Shown here: positions 13,589-24,625 of the stretch, one piece after another
Layout: each line of letters opens with the position of its first letter
Position numbering within the stretch: position 1 is the first letter of the stretch
Origin: Paraconiothyrium sp. Pb-2020
Taxonomy: Eukaryota; Ascomycota; Dothideomycetes; Pleosporales; Didymosphaeriaceae
Assembly: GCA_022419385.1 (NCBI GenBank)
Contig: JAJUBI010000005.1
Span: forward strand, 992,001-1,056,000
DNA: 64,000 nt
Direction of reading: 5' to 3'
The notes under the pieces: model-generated
Seen by the model: the letters and a program-made list of their open reading frames with translations, nothing else
Told to the model about the DNA's origin: nothing
The model's database searches: none
Position numbers and translations under genes: made by a program

Positions 13589-14782
13589 ATGCGCGCGGCA
13601 AGATATTATGGGAAAGAAGATATCAGAATCGAGGAAGTGGAGGTCGACCCGTGTGGAGATGGTCAAGTCAGAGTACGTGGGCTCTCTTCCCAGATAATTC
13701 GGTATGTAGACCGGAGGAAGACTGACAACCTTTCTAGGTCGCACCGAGCTACGTCGGCATCTGCGGAACAGATCTCCACGAATTCCTCGGCGGACCCACC
13801 TTTGCCCCCGTCACACCACACCCCTTGAGTCAGGACAGTATTCCTATTACGCTCGGCCACGAGTTCTCCGGCGTCATCAGTGAGGTCGGGTCTGACGTGT
13901 CGCAATTCAAACCAGGCCAACACGTTGTTGTACAACCAACTCTGTCATGCGGCAGATGTTCAGCGTGTAGCTCCGGGGCAGAAAATGTTTGCGAGAAAGG
14001 TGGCTTCATCGGTCTCTCGGGCGGCGGAGGCGGACTAAGCGACTCAGTAGTTGTGCCTGAGGGCTCAGTGCTGAGCTTGCCGGAGCAGATACCGTTGGAG
14101 ATTGGCGCGCTGGTTGAACCTCTCAGTGTCGCATGGCATGCTGTATCTGCTGCAGCTTTGCTACCCGAATCTACCGTCTTGGTCTTAGGAGGAGGGCCCA
14201 TCGGATTGGCAGTGGTACAATGCTTGGTCGCGTTGAAGACGAAGAAAATCATCATGAGCGAGGTTTCAAAGACCAGACAACGGTTCGCGAAGGAATTCGG
14301 CGCACACCACGTTCTAGATCCGAAGACCTATGACCTAGTTGCCATTTCTCGAGAGCTAAGTGGACAAGGTGGTACAGATGTAGTCTTCGACTGTGCCGGT
14401 GTACCCGCGAGCCTCGTCACGGCGTGCAAAGCTGTGAAACCGCGAGGGACTGTTGTCAATGTTGCAATCTGGGAAAGGGAAGTGCCATTCCAGCCTAATA
14501 TGCTAGTGTTCAAGGAAGCGCATTATACAGCAGTACTAGGGTATCAGAGGGAGGACTTTCAAGCTGTTATAGACCATTTGGCCAACGGTGAGTTCCCGAG
14601 CACCCTAGGATAAGCAATTTTGACGATGCTGACCATGTCGACTGCCATAAGGAACCTTGAACCCCCACAAGATGATAACGAGTACCATACCTCTGGAGGA
14701 CTTAGTGGAAGGAGGTATCAAAGCTCTTGTAAAAGACAAAGAAAGTCACGTAAAGATTTTAGTGAAGGTGGGTGGTTCATAG
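13589..14782 (+). CDS. Zinc-dependent (R,R)-butanediol/polyol dehydrogenase
   Basis: NAD(P)-dependent medium-chain dehydrogenase, most like the fungal 2,3-butanediol dehydrogenase/xylitol-sorbitol dehydrogenase group. Exons 13589-13672, 13738-14587, 14652-14782 give 354 aa. Catalytic-zinc residues are visible in YVGICGTDLHEF and LGHEFSGV. The structural-zinc cysteines are in CGRCSACSSGAENVC and the Rossmann motif is VLGGGPIGLAV. The third exon supplies the conserved end (NPHKMITSTIPLEDLVEGG); without that splice the frame stops early at 14613. Neighbours are a polyol-type SDR and a Zn2Cys6 regulator, suggesting a small sugar-alcohol module. The exact substrate cannot be told from sequence. 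Confidence 0.88.
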
Positions 14783-15317
14783 AAGTGCGGGAGAGGAAGC
14801 GTTTTAGAAATCGTTCAATCGATAACGAAGGACCATTCTGAAAGGAATCGTGCGAGCATGCAACACGGCCATAGAGTAAGTAGTGGGTCTCTCGACATAT
14901 ATAGCTAGTGGTGTTATTGATGCGAATGCATTCATGTTGAGATCATGTAATAAATCGATACTGGCTGGGTGATGTTTCCCATATGGCGCGAAAGGACGGT
15001 GATCCTAGTCGATAACTAGCTGGGTAGCACACAGAAGCACTGTGTGCATTAGCTGCTCTCTATAGATTCATAGTTGCACTTGCCCATAAAAGTCTCGCCA
15101 GGTTCACTGCACATGCCCTTGATCTCCACTGAACGAGTGCAAATTTGCTCCTGCATGCTTTATCTGTCACTAAGATGTGCCCTGAGGTACTATGGAGCAT
15201 CCAAGCTTACACGCGGATGGGTTGGTTGCTTGGAGAATACTGGAGCTCCAAGTGTGTATTTGCTTCATATGCAATTGCTGAGCGCTTGAAATTGAATCTC
15301 TCCGAATTTAATTAAAC
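14783..15317. other. Intergenic, convergent 3' ends
   Basis: 535 bp between the stop codons of two converging genes. AT-rich, with no reading frame that resembles a protein; presumably both 3' UTRs. Confidence 0.6.
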
Positions 15318-16195
15318 TCAGGGCAGGCAATAACCTCCGTCAATAAGCACGTCACTTCCAGTCATATACGTACTGGCATCACTAGCCAGATACAAGTACA
15401 GGCCCTTGATCTCTTTCGTATGCCCCTGTCTTCCAAGCGGAGTCATCCTGTATGCCTCGTTGATGACCTTCTCTCCAGCGCCCATCTTGGTGTCGAAAAA
15501 TCCAGGACTGACAATGTTCACTCGCGCAAAGTCCTTCCATTCGTGGGCAAGAGACTTGCCGAAATGGCTGATGAAAGCCTTAGTACCGTTGTAAACAGGC
15601 TGGTCAACAGGAACATTGACAATACGCGCGGACATTGAGCTGGTGATGATGAGGTTGCCGAAACCCTGACGCTTGAAGTAATTACCAGCGTACTTGGCGC
15701 AGTATACCACGCCGTTGACTGCGTTACATTAGTACTATACCCAACGATGCGAGGATTGGACGGACCGTTTATGGACATTTGTTTATCGTATTCTGACAAG
15801 GTTGTTTCGAGAATCGGCTTTGAGATTGCCATCCCCGCGTTTGCCACAAACACGTCAATCTTGCCAAAATCACTGATAACCTGGTCCATGGTTTTTTCCA
15901 CGGCCTCAGCGTTCTCGACAGCCACTTGATACGCCTTGGTCTTGACGCCAAATTCTTTCGATATCTCATCTGCTCGTGCAATGGCCGCATTGTTGGAATT
16001 ATACCACAGTGCAACGTCTCCTCCAGCTTCGGCTATAGCGATTGCGACTGCGAGACCGATTCCGTCGGCTGCACCGTTCACAACGGTGACCTTGCCCTTC
16101 ATCTGGAATTGTTCGAGCACATTGCTAGGAGTATTCGGAAATGGCTTGGGAAATCCCGGCCGTGCGACGCCTGCTTCCTCGATGGTCATTGACAT
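15318..16195 (-). CDS. Sorbose/L-xylulose reductase-like SDR
   Basis: Classical short-chain dehydrogenase/reductase of the fungal Sou1/polyol-reductase type. Exons 16195-15766 and 15718-15318 give 276 aa; the intron has a GTCCGT donor, a CTAAT branch-like site and an ACGCAG acceptor. The N-terminal part has PFPNTPSNVLEQFQMKGKV, frequent in this subfamily. The cofactor motif reads NGAADGIGLAVA, with Asn replacing the usual Thr of the TGxxxGxG pattern. Further blocks are the NAG motif (VANAGMA), the catalytic Ser in ITSSMSA and YNGTK as the YxxxK pair. The end GSDVLIDGGYCLP is canonical. It likely reduces a ketose or diketone with NADPH. It is divergent from the Zn2Cys6 gene and next to the polyol dehydrogenase. 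Confidence 0.9.
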
Positions 16196-16692
16196 CTTGA
16201 AAACGCAGAACGTGGAGGGCAATGAGTTGGATAAAATGGAACAGGGGGTCAGTAGAAGGCTTGATACCTGAGCTAAAGAAGAAAGATGTAGATGAAGTAG
16301 TGAAGTAACGTGCTTGCTTAATATATGAAGAGTCTGAGGAAGCAACGTGGGCAGGGGTGGGGTTGACGGAGCGATGTGCGCCGAATCGGACAACAGCCGA
16401 CCGAATTCAATCTTGCTACAAGTATGCCCAAGTACAGATGTATACAACCCGTGGACCAACATATTTAAGTTAAAATGAGGCTCTGTGTTCAGTGCGAAAT
16501 TTTTCCAGTCTATACTCTGTGAATTCAGATGTCGCAAGACCTGGGCTTGCGCCGACGGAGGGAGGCCAGGTCACGTGAGTATGAGCTTAGGTAACGTTGG
16601 AACTTGAACCTAGTGGAAGCTGGAAACTCTGGGGATGTTGAATTCAGTCCTCAGCGTCTTCCCAAACTCCCCCGACATGACAGTGCCGCACT
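16196..16692. promoter_or_regulatory. Divergent promoter between polyol SDR and Zn2Cys6 regulator
   Basis: 497 bp between divergent start codons. It includes a GTGGGG match to SYGGRG near 16358 and CTGGGG near 16630, plus the 5' leaders. The adjacent regulator may act here, but its binding site is unknown. Confidence 0.5.
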
Positions 16693-18889
16693 ATGCGTGC
16701 CGCATCGCGAAAGCGAACAGAAACGTCCGAACTGGCATGCGTCGCCTGTCGTACTCGGAAAACGCGATGTGTTGTGCAGCTTGGTCATACGTCATGCTCG
16801 CACTGCATCCGAGTGAACAAGACGTGTGTTTTCAGTGACCCGCCGTCGCGGACACCGCTCACGCGAAAGAACCTGGATGAACTTGAGACGCGATGCCGCA
16901 GTCTGGAAGCACGGTTGGCCGAGTTCACTCGCGATGCACCTCCGGCTGCGCCTGCACCCAGCATGCCAGAAGGCAGTGGCAATTCGAATTTGCGCGCTAC
17001 TAACGACGACCAGCATCACGACGCGCAAGGGTCGCTTGAGCAAATCGAAACTACTTTCGAGTGGAATGAAAGACAGACTACGCCCATTGGTGAAGCACGA
17101 CACACTGCCGATGGCATGGCTTCGCTTACTGTTGGCAATAGACAACGCGGTTATCTGGGTAAGAAAAGCGCATCGCGGGACCTTCTCGCGCTTACCTTGG
17201 ATAGGTAACAGCTCAGGCTCCTCACTTCTTGATAAAATATCGTCTACGCTGCCCGGAAGGATGCCGTCCGAATGGGAAACCTCACTTCATCACTCACCCA
17301 CTCCAGCCTTCAATATGCAGAGATTGACCATGGCATGCGGATTGAGTAGCTCAACCGTGCGCGAAAGTCTCGTTCAAGCTTACTTTCGGCATTACAACAC
17401 TTCGTATCCCATAATACATGAAGACACTTTCCGAAAAGCTTGCAATAAACGATCATCTATATCCCAAAATTCAACGTGGCACATCATCTATTTCATGGTG
17501 CTAGCCATCGGGGAGTGGGTTAATGGGTTCAGCGAGGATTCTCTGTCGTTGTATTACGACGCCGCCCGCTCACGATTAAACATGAACATTCTGGAAGCAG
17601 GTACCATAAGTACCGTTCAAACGCTATTGCTCTTGAGTAACTACCTTCAAAAGACGGATAGACCTAATACGGCGTACAATTTCCTCGGCATCGCGTATAG
17701 AATGGCCCTTGGTTTGGGCCTCCATCGCGAGGTAACAAAAGAGCAAACACCGGAAACATGTGCGCTTCAACAACGACGGTTGATTTTCTGGACACTCTAC
17801 AGCTTCGATAGCGGTTTTAGCTTGACTACCGGCAGACCTATAATGGTTGCAGATCAATTCATCGACACCAAGCAGCCCCTGAACATCGATGACTCGGGAT
17901 GCAAGCCAACGTCCCCTCTTCCATCGGAAGTGTCCTATCCGACTATTTCGGCGGCCATGGTTGCTCAGTCCCGCCTTGCCGCCATTGCAAATAGGATTCA
18001 TAGCACCTTCCAATCTGTAAACGGCATTCCAAATCTGGAACACGCGACACTAGCCATGGATCAAGCTTTAAAAGACTGGAAGGAAGCTTTGCCGTGGTAC
18101 TTTACGGGATCAGACGTACCGGACTGGTTTCTTGGACCACGCGCCATGGTGCTGTGGAAAGCATCCAATATTAATCTCGTTCTTCTCATCGCGAGCCACA
18201 AAAGCTTTACTGATTCCCATAGCCGACGGAAATACAGCAAGCAAAGTTGCCAGGTCGCAATCGAGTCGATCAACGAAATATGCGATTTCTGCGAACTGTA
18301 CAGGAGCCTATTACATCATGGACTTACCTGGTACGTGGTGTACTATCTGCTTCAATGCCTGCTTGCTATCGAGGCTCAACGAACGCATTTGGAGAATGAT
18401 ACAGGGCCATTGACGATAGTTCCGGTGTTACCGAAAGCATTGCGCGAGACAGTTGCGCGCGCGCGCAACTGCTTGCGAGAGTTGAGTCAGAATAATAAGC
18501 CAGCTGCCCGTGTTTGCCAACTACTCGATCATCTCAGAAAGAGGAGATGCTCGGGTCAGCAAGACGTAGTAGACGGTTCTAGTGTCAGCCTCAACGCTGG
18601 TCAGGTAACGGAAGATAGTGTCATATTTGACTCGGCTCGGTCAAACCAGATTGGTGAGCTAGATACATATCTGCCAGAATCTGCCATAACTATCTCCAAC
18701 GACTCACCTCAGTCTCCGTTTGGAAGCAATATAACGGAAAGAACGTGGATGATGGCAGCAGATCCATCACTGCACATGTTCATAGATGGATCGAATGACT
18801 TCGGCGATATATTCGACGATCTAGGTGGATTTCCAAGCGCCAATGATGGCGATAATTTCTCCTACTATTCGGGAGGATACCAGCTGTAG
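16693..18889 (+). CDS. Zn2Cys6 fungal transcription factor
   Basis: Nuclear zinc-cluster regulator, 716 aa. Exons 16693-17158 and 17205-18889 are joined by a 46-bp intron with GTAAGA donor. The zinc cluster is near residues 16-46 (ACVACRTRKTRC then CSHCIRVNKTC; spacing 2-6-8-2-6). It is followed by a short helical linker (LDELETRCRSLEARLAEF). The middle homology domain (fungal-specific transcription factor type) is seen as YFRHYNTSYPIIHEDTFRKA and YRMALGLGLHREV. The C-terminus is acidic and Ser/Asp-rich, as expected for an activation region. Its place beside two polyol-type oxidoreductases suggests a pathway-specific role. The start at 16693 is the first ATG in frame with the cluster. A 22-bp perfect palindrome lies in the second exon. 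Confidence 0.88.
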
Positions 18890-19897
18890 TCGCGCTATCC
18901 TCCATCAACTCGTTCAAGTCAACCCTCGAGCCCATATGAGATCATGACCTCACTTCGCGTGCAGAAAGTATAAAACGTAACCCCTCGCCACGCTTCATAC
19001 ATCATGCTTGAGTGGCACTTGTTAAGAAGTCCACGACAACGACACGCTTTTTGATTATGGTGCCTTTGCTCTGGTCTAGGCATCAGGCCGTCAGGAGTGC
19101 TCCAAATCGAGATCTCTGAATGACGATCAACTAGTTAGGCGACGTGCCCACCTGCCCTTCATCTTAAGAAACGAGGCGAGGCTGCGTTTCAGGCGCGCGT
19201 TGCGGTGACAATATGGACCGAGGAAGACGTGCGCAATCGGATTGATCAATCTTGGTATTCAACAACCGGAGAACATTTCGCTGGACCTGCTTGTCGAATT
19301 TTTCTTTGTGGTGCGCACAGAAAGCGACATACTATGCTTATACGAGGTTTTCGGTGGCTCGCCGGGAATAACCAACGAGATGCGGGGAGCCCCACCCGGG
19401 AGCAACCTTTGAGCTGGCTAATTGTGTAACTGGACGTCGACCGCCAATATGCTCATTACTTCGTGAAATAGTCACAAGCGGTATATGAGAAATTTATCAT
19501 TGTTCCAGCGCCATCAAAAGGTCGAAAAGACCTGCCGAATCGCGCGATTTTTATGTTGTACTAAGCCTGAATGGCCGAATTCGGACAGAATCATGCCACT
19601 TTCTCAGATAAGCGCATGTGACACAACGGAAAACTCGGTAATGGTTCGGATGAATTGGTTCCAGATGTAGAAATATGTCACGGACTTCCTAACATCGCTT
19701 CTTCATTTCCTCTCACACTCAAACGTCCTCAACTTCTAACTTCAACAATTCGGCCTGGCGCAGTACACACCCCCGCAATCTGTTGCTTCAATCACACGAC
19801 GCTGCGTTCTAAACTCATCGCCACTTCTTCTCGTTGCTTCGAACCCGCTACGGACAGACACACCTCCAACTGATTCGACACGATCCCGATAGCTGCA
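18890..19897. other. Intergenic, no gene seen
   Basis: About 1 kb without a supported gene. Short ORFs have no protein-like composition. The last 150 bp is pyrimidine-rich and probably the 5' leader of the small protein that follows. Confidence 0.55.
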
Positions 19898-20122
19898 ATG
19901 TTAATCACTCGCGGCTTCTCTCTCACCAATTTTGTTATCGGTTCCTCGGCGCTATGTTTCCAAATCTTCGTTCTGTATCCCTGGCATGAAAAACTGGAAT
20001 TGCAGTTTAACAAGCTGACCGACGAACATGAAAGAATGTTGAAAGAGATGAGGGATAATCACAGACAAGAGCTATCGCAGATACGAAAAGAGCTGGAATT
20101 ACTTAACAGAGGGAGGCGCTAG
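19898..20122 (+). CDS. Small single-pass membrane protein with coiled coil
   Basis: 74-aa intronless ORF. I do not recognise a named family. Residues about 8-28 form a hydrophobic segment (LTNFVIGSSALCFQIFVLYP). A charged amphipathic helix with heptad character follows (KLELQFNKLTDEHERMLKEM and onward), ending in a basic RGRR tail. The layout, with a short basic N-terminus, one membrane span and a coiled coil, would fit a small mitochondrial or ER membrane subunit. Location is an inference. Clean start context, a pyrimidine-rich leader and protein-like composition argue for a real gene. It lies alone between the carbohydrate module and the tailoring-gene patch. Confidence 0.68.
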   Translation: MLITRGFSLTNFVIGSSALCFQIFVLYPWHEKLELQFNKLTDEHERMLKEMRDNHRQELSQIRKELELLNRGRR

Positions 20123-20867
20123 TCGAAATGTCTCTGACCAGCGACGGTTGGGTTTCGTGTATGATAGTACCGTGTGAGTGGTTGCGAGGGGTTTGAGCGC
20201 CATTTACCTGCGCTATCGTTTTGGTGTAATCAATACATGGTAAGCAACAGCGAAGTTGACAGCAAGATGAATGTTTTGCTTATGCGCCGACAGCGTCTGT
20301 TCAGTAATTTTACGATTGTAGTGATTTCGATATTGCACATGTGCAGCAGTTCATTGCCCCACTTCACGTTGTAGGTGATTACTAGATGTTGATATTATTA
20401 AAGCGCTAGACCGCAGGTGCCTTCACAGAGAGAGACGAACATACCGCAAGTATGCCAGTTTGGCACTGTTACGCATCTTGGATAATCCAGAGGTTATTCG
20501 TTTCGTATGTGGGACTGCAATAGGAATCGACTCCAGTTTTGGCCTTGGAACTCCTGGTGTAAGCACATCGACCCATTCCCTTATGGTGTCAAATATCTCT
20601 GTGACAGGTGGTCTGACGCGCATATCTTCGGTTTCGCCGAGTCCATGTTCGCACATCAGTACCTCGAATGGCAAGTCGTGGCATGTTCGGTAAACAATTA
20701 CATTTTGACGTGCATGCTCTTGTGAGCGAGCGGGAGCCTGACCAGCCCCATCAAGGAGACCAATTGTAAGTAGATGATCCTGATTATTTAAAGGACGCAT
20801 ATGAGTATCATAGCTCCTAGTCATTCTATATGAATCGACCATAACAATCTTCCTCCAAACGATCCAC
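20123..20867. other. Intergenic with unassigned ORFs
   Basis: 745 bp. Open frames exist on both strands. The longest, on the minus strand (20423-20980, 185 aa), overlaps the 5' end of the pseudogene in antisense and resembles nothing I know. It may be chance or a remnant. I do not call a gene here. Confidence 0.4.
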
Positions 20868-21710
20868 ATGAAGGTCCTCACCTGTAGTAGAGGCATTGCC
20901 GGCAATGCACTTGCGTTTTGATTTTCAAAGAGTAGCCATGATGTCACAGTACTCGAGCCTTTTCCCGAGCTACGAGCCACTGGTCTGCGAGTAGACCTTC
21001 GTGGTTTTGGAATTCAATTGCTAAAGCGGATGGGTCTGGAGCAGAAGTTTCGCGAAAGATCGGTGAAGGAAGAAGGGCTGGACATTGTCAATGGGGCTGG
21101 GAGAATGAAGGCTTACTTTCACGCGAAGCGCACGGGGGAAGAAATTCAGAGCCTTACCACCGATTACGAAATCATGAGAGGAGGCCTATGCCGCCTTCTT
21201 TACAACGCCTCTCCGACTGCGACGAAGTATCGTTTCGGAACATCTATCAAGAGCTTCGAACAGCTGGGTGATTCTATCAAGATTATGTTCAACGATGGAC
21301 AGCAGGAAGGATTCGACCTGGTCGGTGCCGATGGCCAATGGTCGCGAACCCGTCAGATGATGCTTGGGACTGACAGAGCCGACCCCATCACCCTGCTCGA
21401 TGTCTACATAGTTTATTTCACGATGTCATCACTGATACAACTAGGCACAGTCTTTGACAACAAATTGTCCATTACGACGGGGAAACGTCTGATCGCTTGC
21501 CGAAGGCATGCCAAAGATCGCGTACAGGGCTACATGGCTGTCACAACAACGACAGGTATCATCAAGGATGTAAAGAAGGGCGACGTCAGGGCTGAAAAAG
21601 ACGCAATGGTAAAGCTGTTTAAGGGAGCAAGTTCGGACGGATGAGTTGCACCAGGCCATGCAACGCTGTGGTGCCTTTTATTGCCAGCGACTTGGTGTTC
21701 TATCCATTTC
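20868..21710 (+). pseudogene. FAD-dependent monooxygenase (TetX-like), disrupted
   Basis: Flavin monooxygenase of the aromatic-hydroxylase/TetX type, apparently dead. The frame from ATG 20868 shows a damaged dinucleotide motif (CSRGIAGNALAF, where GAGIAG is expected). An in-frame TGA follows at 20919, where the family normally has Trp, and the same frame then reads on (VTVLEPFPELRATGLRVDLR). The DG motif region is intact (FDLVGADGQWSRTR). Near 21630 the frame breaks. A shifted frame continues with recognisable sequence (TDELHQAMQRCGAFYCQRLG), after which the expected GD motif block is unrecognisable. One nonsense change, one frameshift and a lost glycine motif make this a pseudogene rather than a splice puzzle. 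No intron position removes the TGA without deleting the FAD motif. Confidence 0.8.
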
Positions 21711-21938
21711 CATTCGTATAGTGAATTGGATGACTGCTTTCCTGCATACGTTATTATCGGTATTCGTCAGTAAGAGATCGTGACTCAGCCGCCTACTGGT
21801 TATTTTTCCCTCCGATAGTGCGCGCAAATCCCATAGAGGACAAGGAACAGGTCATTTCGAGACTTTAGTCATTTGTGATTGGTTGTAGCATTCTAGGAAG
21901 TACACTGAATTCGACGACTGTACAGTAAAGATTGATAT

Positions 21939-23179
21939 TTACTTGACAAAAAGCCCCAAATTAACTGGCGCCGACTTTACTTGGTCTTCCTGGATTTCGT
22001 TCAAGAGACCATTTTCGGGGTACTCATCGATGTCCAAGTCGATATATCCTTTGCTTGCCCACTTCTTTGGAGATATGAACAGCATTCGTCCGTTGATTCC
22101 AGTGTCACTAAGGAGGCGTAGCAGTGCCTGCCCCGCATCTTCTGTTGTGGCTATCTGCACGCCAGCCTTCTCGACCTGGTCGAAGGTCTCCTTCGTGAGG
22201 ATGTTGGTGCGAACATACCTGTGCACGTCAGAACAAGATCTTCATACAATAAGGAATTGGTGATATAATACCACGGCGATAGTACATTCACGCGACTGCC
22301 GTAGAAACCGGTTGTACGTCTCAAGGAGTGCATCACTCCGCGCATACCCCATTTTGAGCATTGATATTGAGGCCCGCGAGGGCAATCGAGGAATGCAGCT
22401 CCAGAGCCGATTAAAATTAGGCAAGTGTCGACCTGGTGTGGCGAAGGAGTGGAACCGTTGAGTTTGACGAAATAGTACATAGCAAGCTTAGCCGTGTATA
22501 AGGCGCCTCGAATATTCACATCGATGATGTTTAGTTCTGGTTCCTTGGGTGTTGAGTCCGGACCTGATTAATATGTTAGCATCATTCGGGTCGCGAGCAC
22601 ATGAACCGACCATCAAAGGAGAATACGTCATCCTTAGTCGCGATCCCAGCATTCGCAATCACATAATGAATCTGCGCAAACTCCTTTTCCGCCTGTTGAA
22701 ACATGTTTAATTGGTCATCCCACTTGGTAACATCGGTTTGAACAAATTTCGTGCTTCATCAACTTAGATGCGTCTGCGGAATGAAATGTGCAATATCTTA
22801 CCCAGGTAGCTCTGATGCAAGCTTCTCGCCATTTTGCAAGCTCAAGTCACCGATGACGACGTTGGCCCTTGGAGATGATTATTTCTCGGTACTCGTTTAT
22901 CCAAGTTTACATCTGCACTCACTTCGCAGCGTGCAACGCCCGGACATATGCTTGTCCCAGCCCACTAGCACCTTTTGCGGGGAAATTGATCAGAATTGAT
23001 GATTCTTCCACGCCCGTGTCCCTTGAGAGCATCATGCTTTGCTTACCTCCCGTAACGATCGCGGTCTTTCCTGCGACGTTGGCGAGATCAAACTCGATCT
23101 CGCAATTGATGGGCGTTGGTGGTGTAGAGCCTGGCATCTTGGTCAATATGGAAAAGATAGACGGGAACGCAACATCCAA
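21939..23179 (-). CDS. SDR, 5'-hydroxyaverantin dehydrogenase-like
   Basis: Short-chain dehydrogenase of a fungal secondary-metabolism-associated subfamily often named 5'-hydroxyaverantin dehydrogenase-like. Six exons: 23179-23047, 22971-22923, 22867-22802, 22753-22611, 22563-22272, 22218-21939; 276 aa. It begins MDVAFPSIFSILTKMPGS. Key blocks are GKTAIVTGGASGLGQAYVRA (cofactor), NAGIA, LILIGSGAAFLDCPRGPQYQ followed by CSKWG (catalytic Ser and the YxxxK pair) and LSPWYVRTNILTKE. The donors at 22610 (GTCGGT) and 22271 (GTATTA) are weak, but each junction restores frame and family sequence. It is probably functional. The subfamily name does not prove an averantin substrate; no polyketide synthase is in the window. 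Confidence 0.9.
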
Positions 23180-23581
23180 TTACTGCGACTAGCTCAGTTA
23201 CTTGCAATATATATAGCTGTAAGGCTACCTTGTCATGACGTTGATTTCAAGAGCAGGTACATAGCGTAGTTATGGTTTTGCTTCCGAGGCACGCAGGCCG
23301 CTGACATCCTAAAAGATTTATGTGCCTGCACGAACGTATGCATGTTTTTTGGGCCTCGTAACGCAAAGGGATAGAGTACAGCATTGGTATCTGGTGCCGT
23401 CATGCGTCAACGTCTTTTAAAGTGGGGCAGATGGCAATCGATCGACTTGTGAGGACGCTACTGCAACCCGCTGACATGCGCTAATGCACGATTCGGCGCG
23501 AGGTCCAGTGTCAGCGGCTTGCATATATCCGTCCGGCCCCAGCATCCCACGATTCGCCTAGAGATCAGACACAACTTCACC
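23180..23581. promoter_or_regulatory. Divergent promoter, SDR and bZIP genes
   Basis: 402 bp between divergent starts. No clear TATA box or binding site was recognised. A shared control region for the SDR and the bZIP regulator is plausible from the layout. Confidence 0.5.
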
Positions 23582-24625
23582 ATGTCGATTAGTCCCGAAA
23601 GTGAATCACCCGTCCTCGAAGTTGAGCCAATGCCGCAGCAAATCGGCGTGCCTAAAGGACTTGATTGGACTGGCGTATCCGATCCTGCTCGACGAAGGAA
23701 GCTGCAGAACCGGCTGAACCAAGCAGCATCCAGTAAGTGACACCAAATCTTATATCGGCGAGGTCTTGTCTAAAGAGATTCGCGGGCTGATTGAGACAAT
23801 CAAGGAGCTAGACGCCGAGCAGAAAGGTCGCGCGCTGCTCTAGAAGTTCCTGCCTCGGCCAAGAGCCGACCGTCATATTGGTCGGCTTTACATAGAGAAC
23901 AGAGCGGAAATGCCTCGAATATCGGCAAGGAGAGTGCTAGTACCGAAAGTTGTACGCACCAATCTCATTGTCCCAACGCTGACCCTCGCGTACGCGCCGT
24001 GATAAAACAATTCACGCAACACGCATACCAACAATATCAGCAAGGAGTACCCAATCTGGGTCATCTTCACCTTGTCCTCCAGATCAACGTCAACACTGCT
24101 TTCGATTACCTCGCCGAGACCATTGGTATGGTTTCGGAGTATCACGACTATGATGCTATATCCCCTTTGAACAAAAAAGGCCCATTGTTAGGAAATAATT
24201 ACCTTTCACGTTTCCGGGACTGGCCCGAAAGTTTGCGACCAACTAAGCTTCAATTTTCCATCGAACACCATCCCTGGATTGATCATTTCCCCTCCCCACG
24301 GCTACGAGATAACATTCTGATGGCCATTGAACAAGCAGGGGTTTGTGACGAGGATGAACTCTGTCGCGACATCTGCCACTATGATGCTGATACAGCTGGC
24401 AGAGCTGGTCTTATTGTATGGGGAGAAGCATCAAACCCACTTAATTGGGAAGCAAGTGTAGCATTCCTCGAAAAATGGGGTTACTTATTGTACGAATGCA
24501 CGGAGCTATTGGAATCGACGAATCACTGGCGAGCGAGGCGGAGGGAGACGACGATTTCGAGGAGAGTGTTTGCAGAGGCGATGGTCAACAGTTATCGTAT
24601 GACCCTCAAAGGAAATGAAACGTAG
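23582..24625 (+). CDS. bZIP-type transcription factor with DUF3425 domain
   Basis: 323-aa regulator. Exon 1 23582-23732 and exon 2 23805-24625 are joined by a 72-bp intron (GTAAGT donor, TCAAG acceptor) that splits an Arg codon inside the basic region. The joined basic region has the bZIP N-x7-R spacing (NRLNQAASRARRRAERSR), preceded by GLDWTGVSDPARRRKLQ, typical of the DUF3425 group. The DUF3425 part is visible as LQFSIEHHPWIDHFPSPRLR and GRAGLIVWGEASNPLNWEAS. A leucine zipper is weak, as is common in this group. Without the splice the ORF stops just after the basic region. It is the only regulator within the 20.9-27.8 kb tailoring patch and is the natural candidate to control it. Confidence 0.86.

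Noticed and set aside
19836..19862. TTCGAACCCGC, reminiscent of a tRNA T-arm
   Set aside because: No matching acceptor, D-arm or anticodon stem within 80 bp on either side.
20423..20980. 185-aa minus-strand ORF
   Set aside because: No recognisable motif; its first ~37 residues are antisense to the monooxygenase pseudogene, and an equally plausible plus-strand frame crosses the same DNA.
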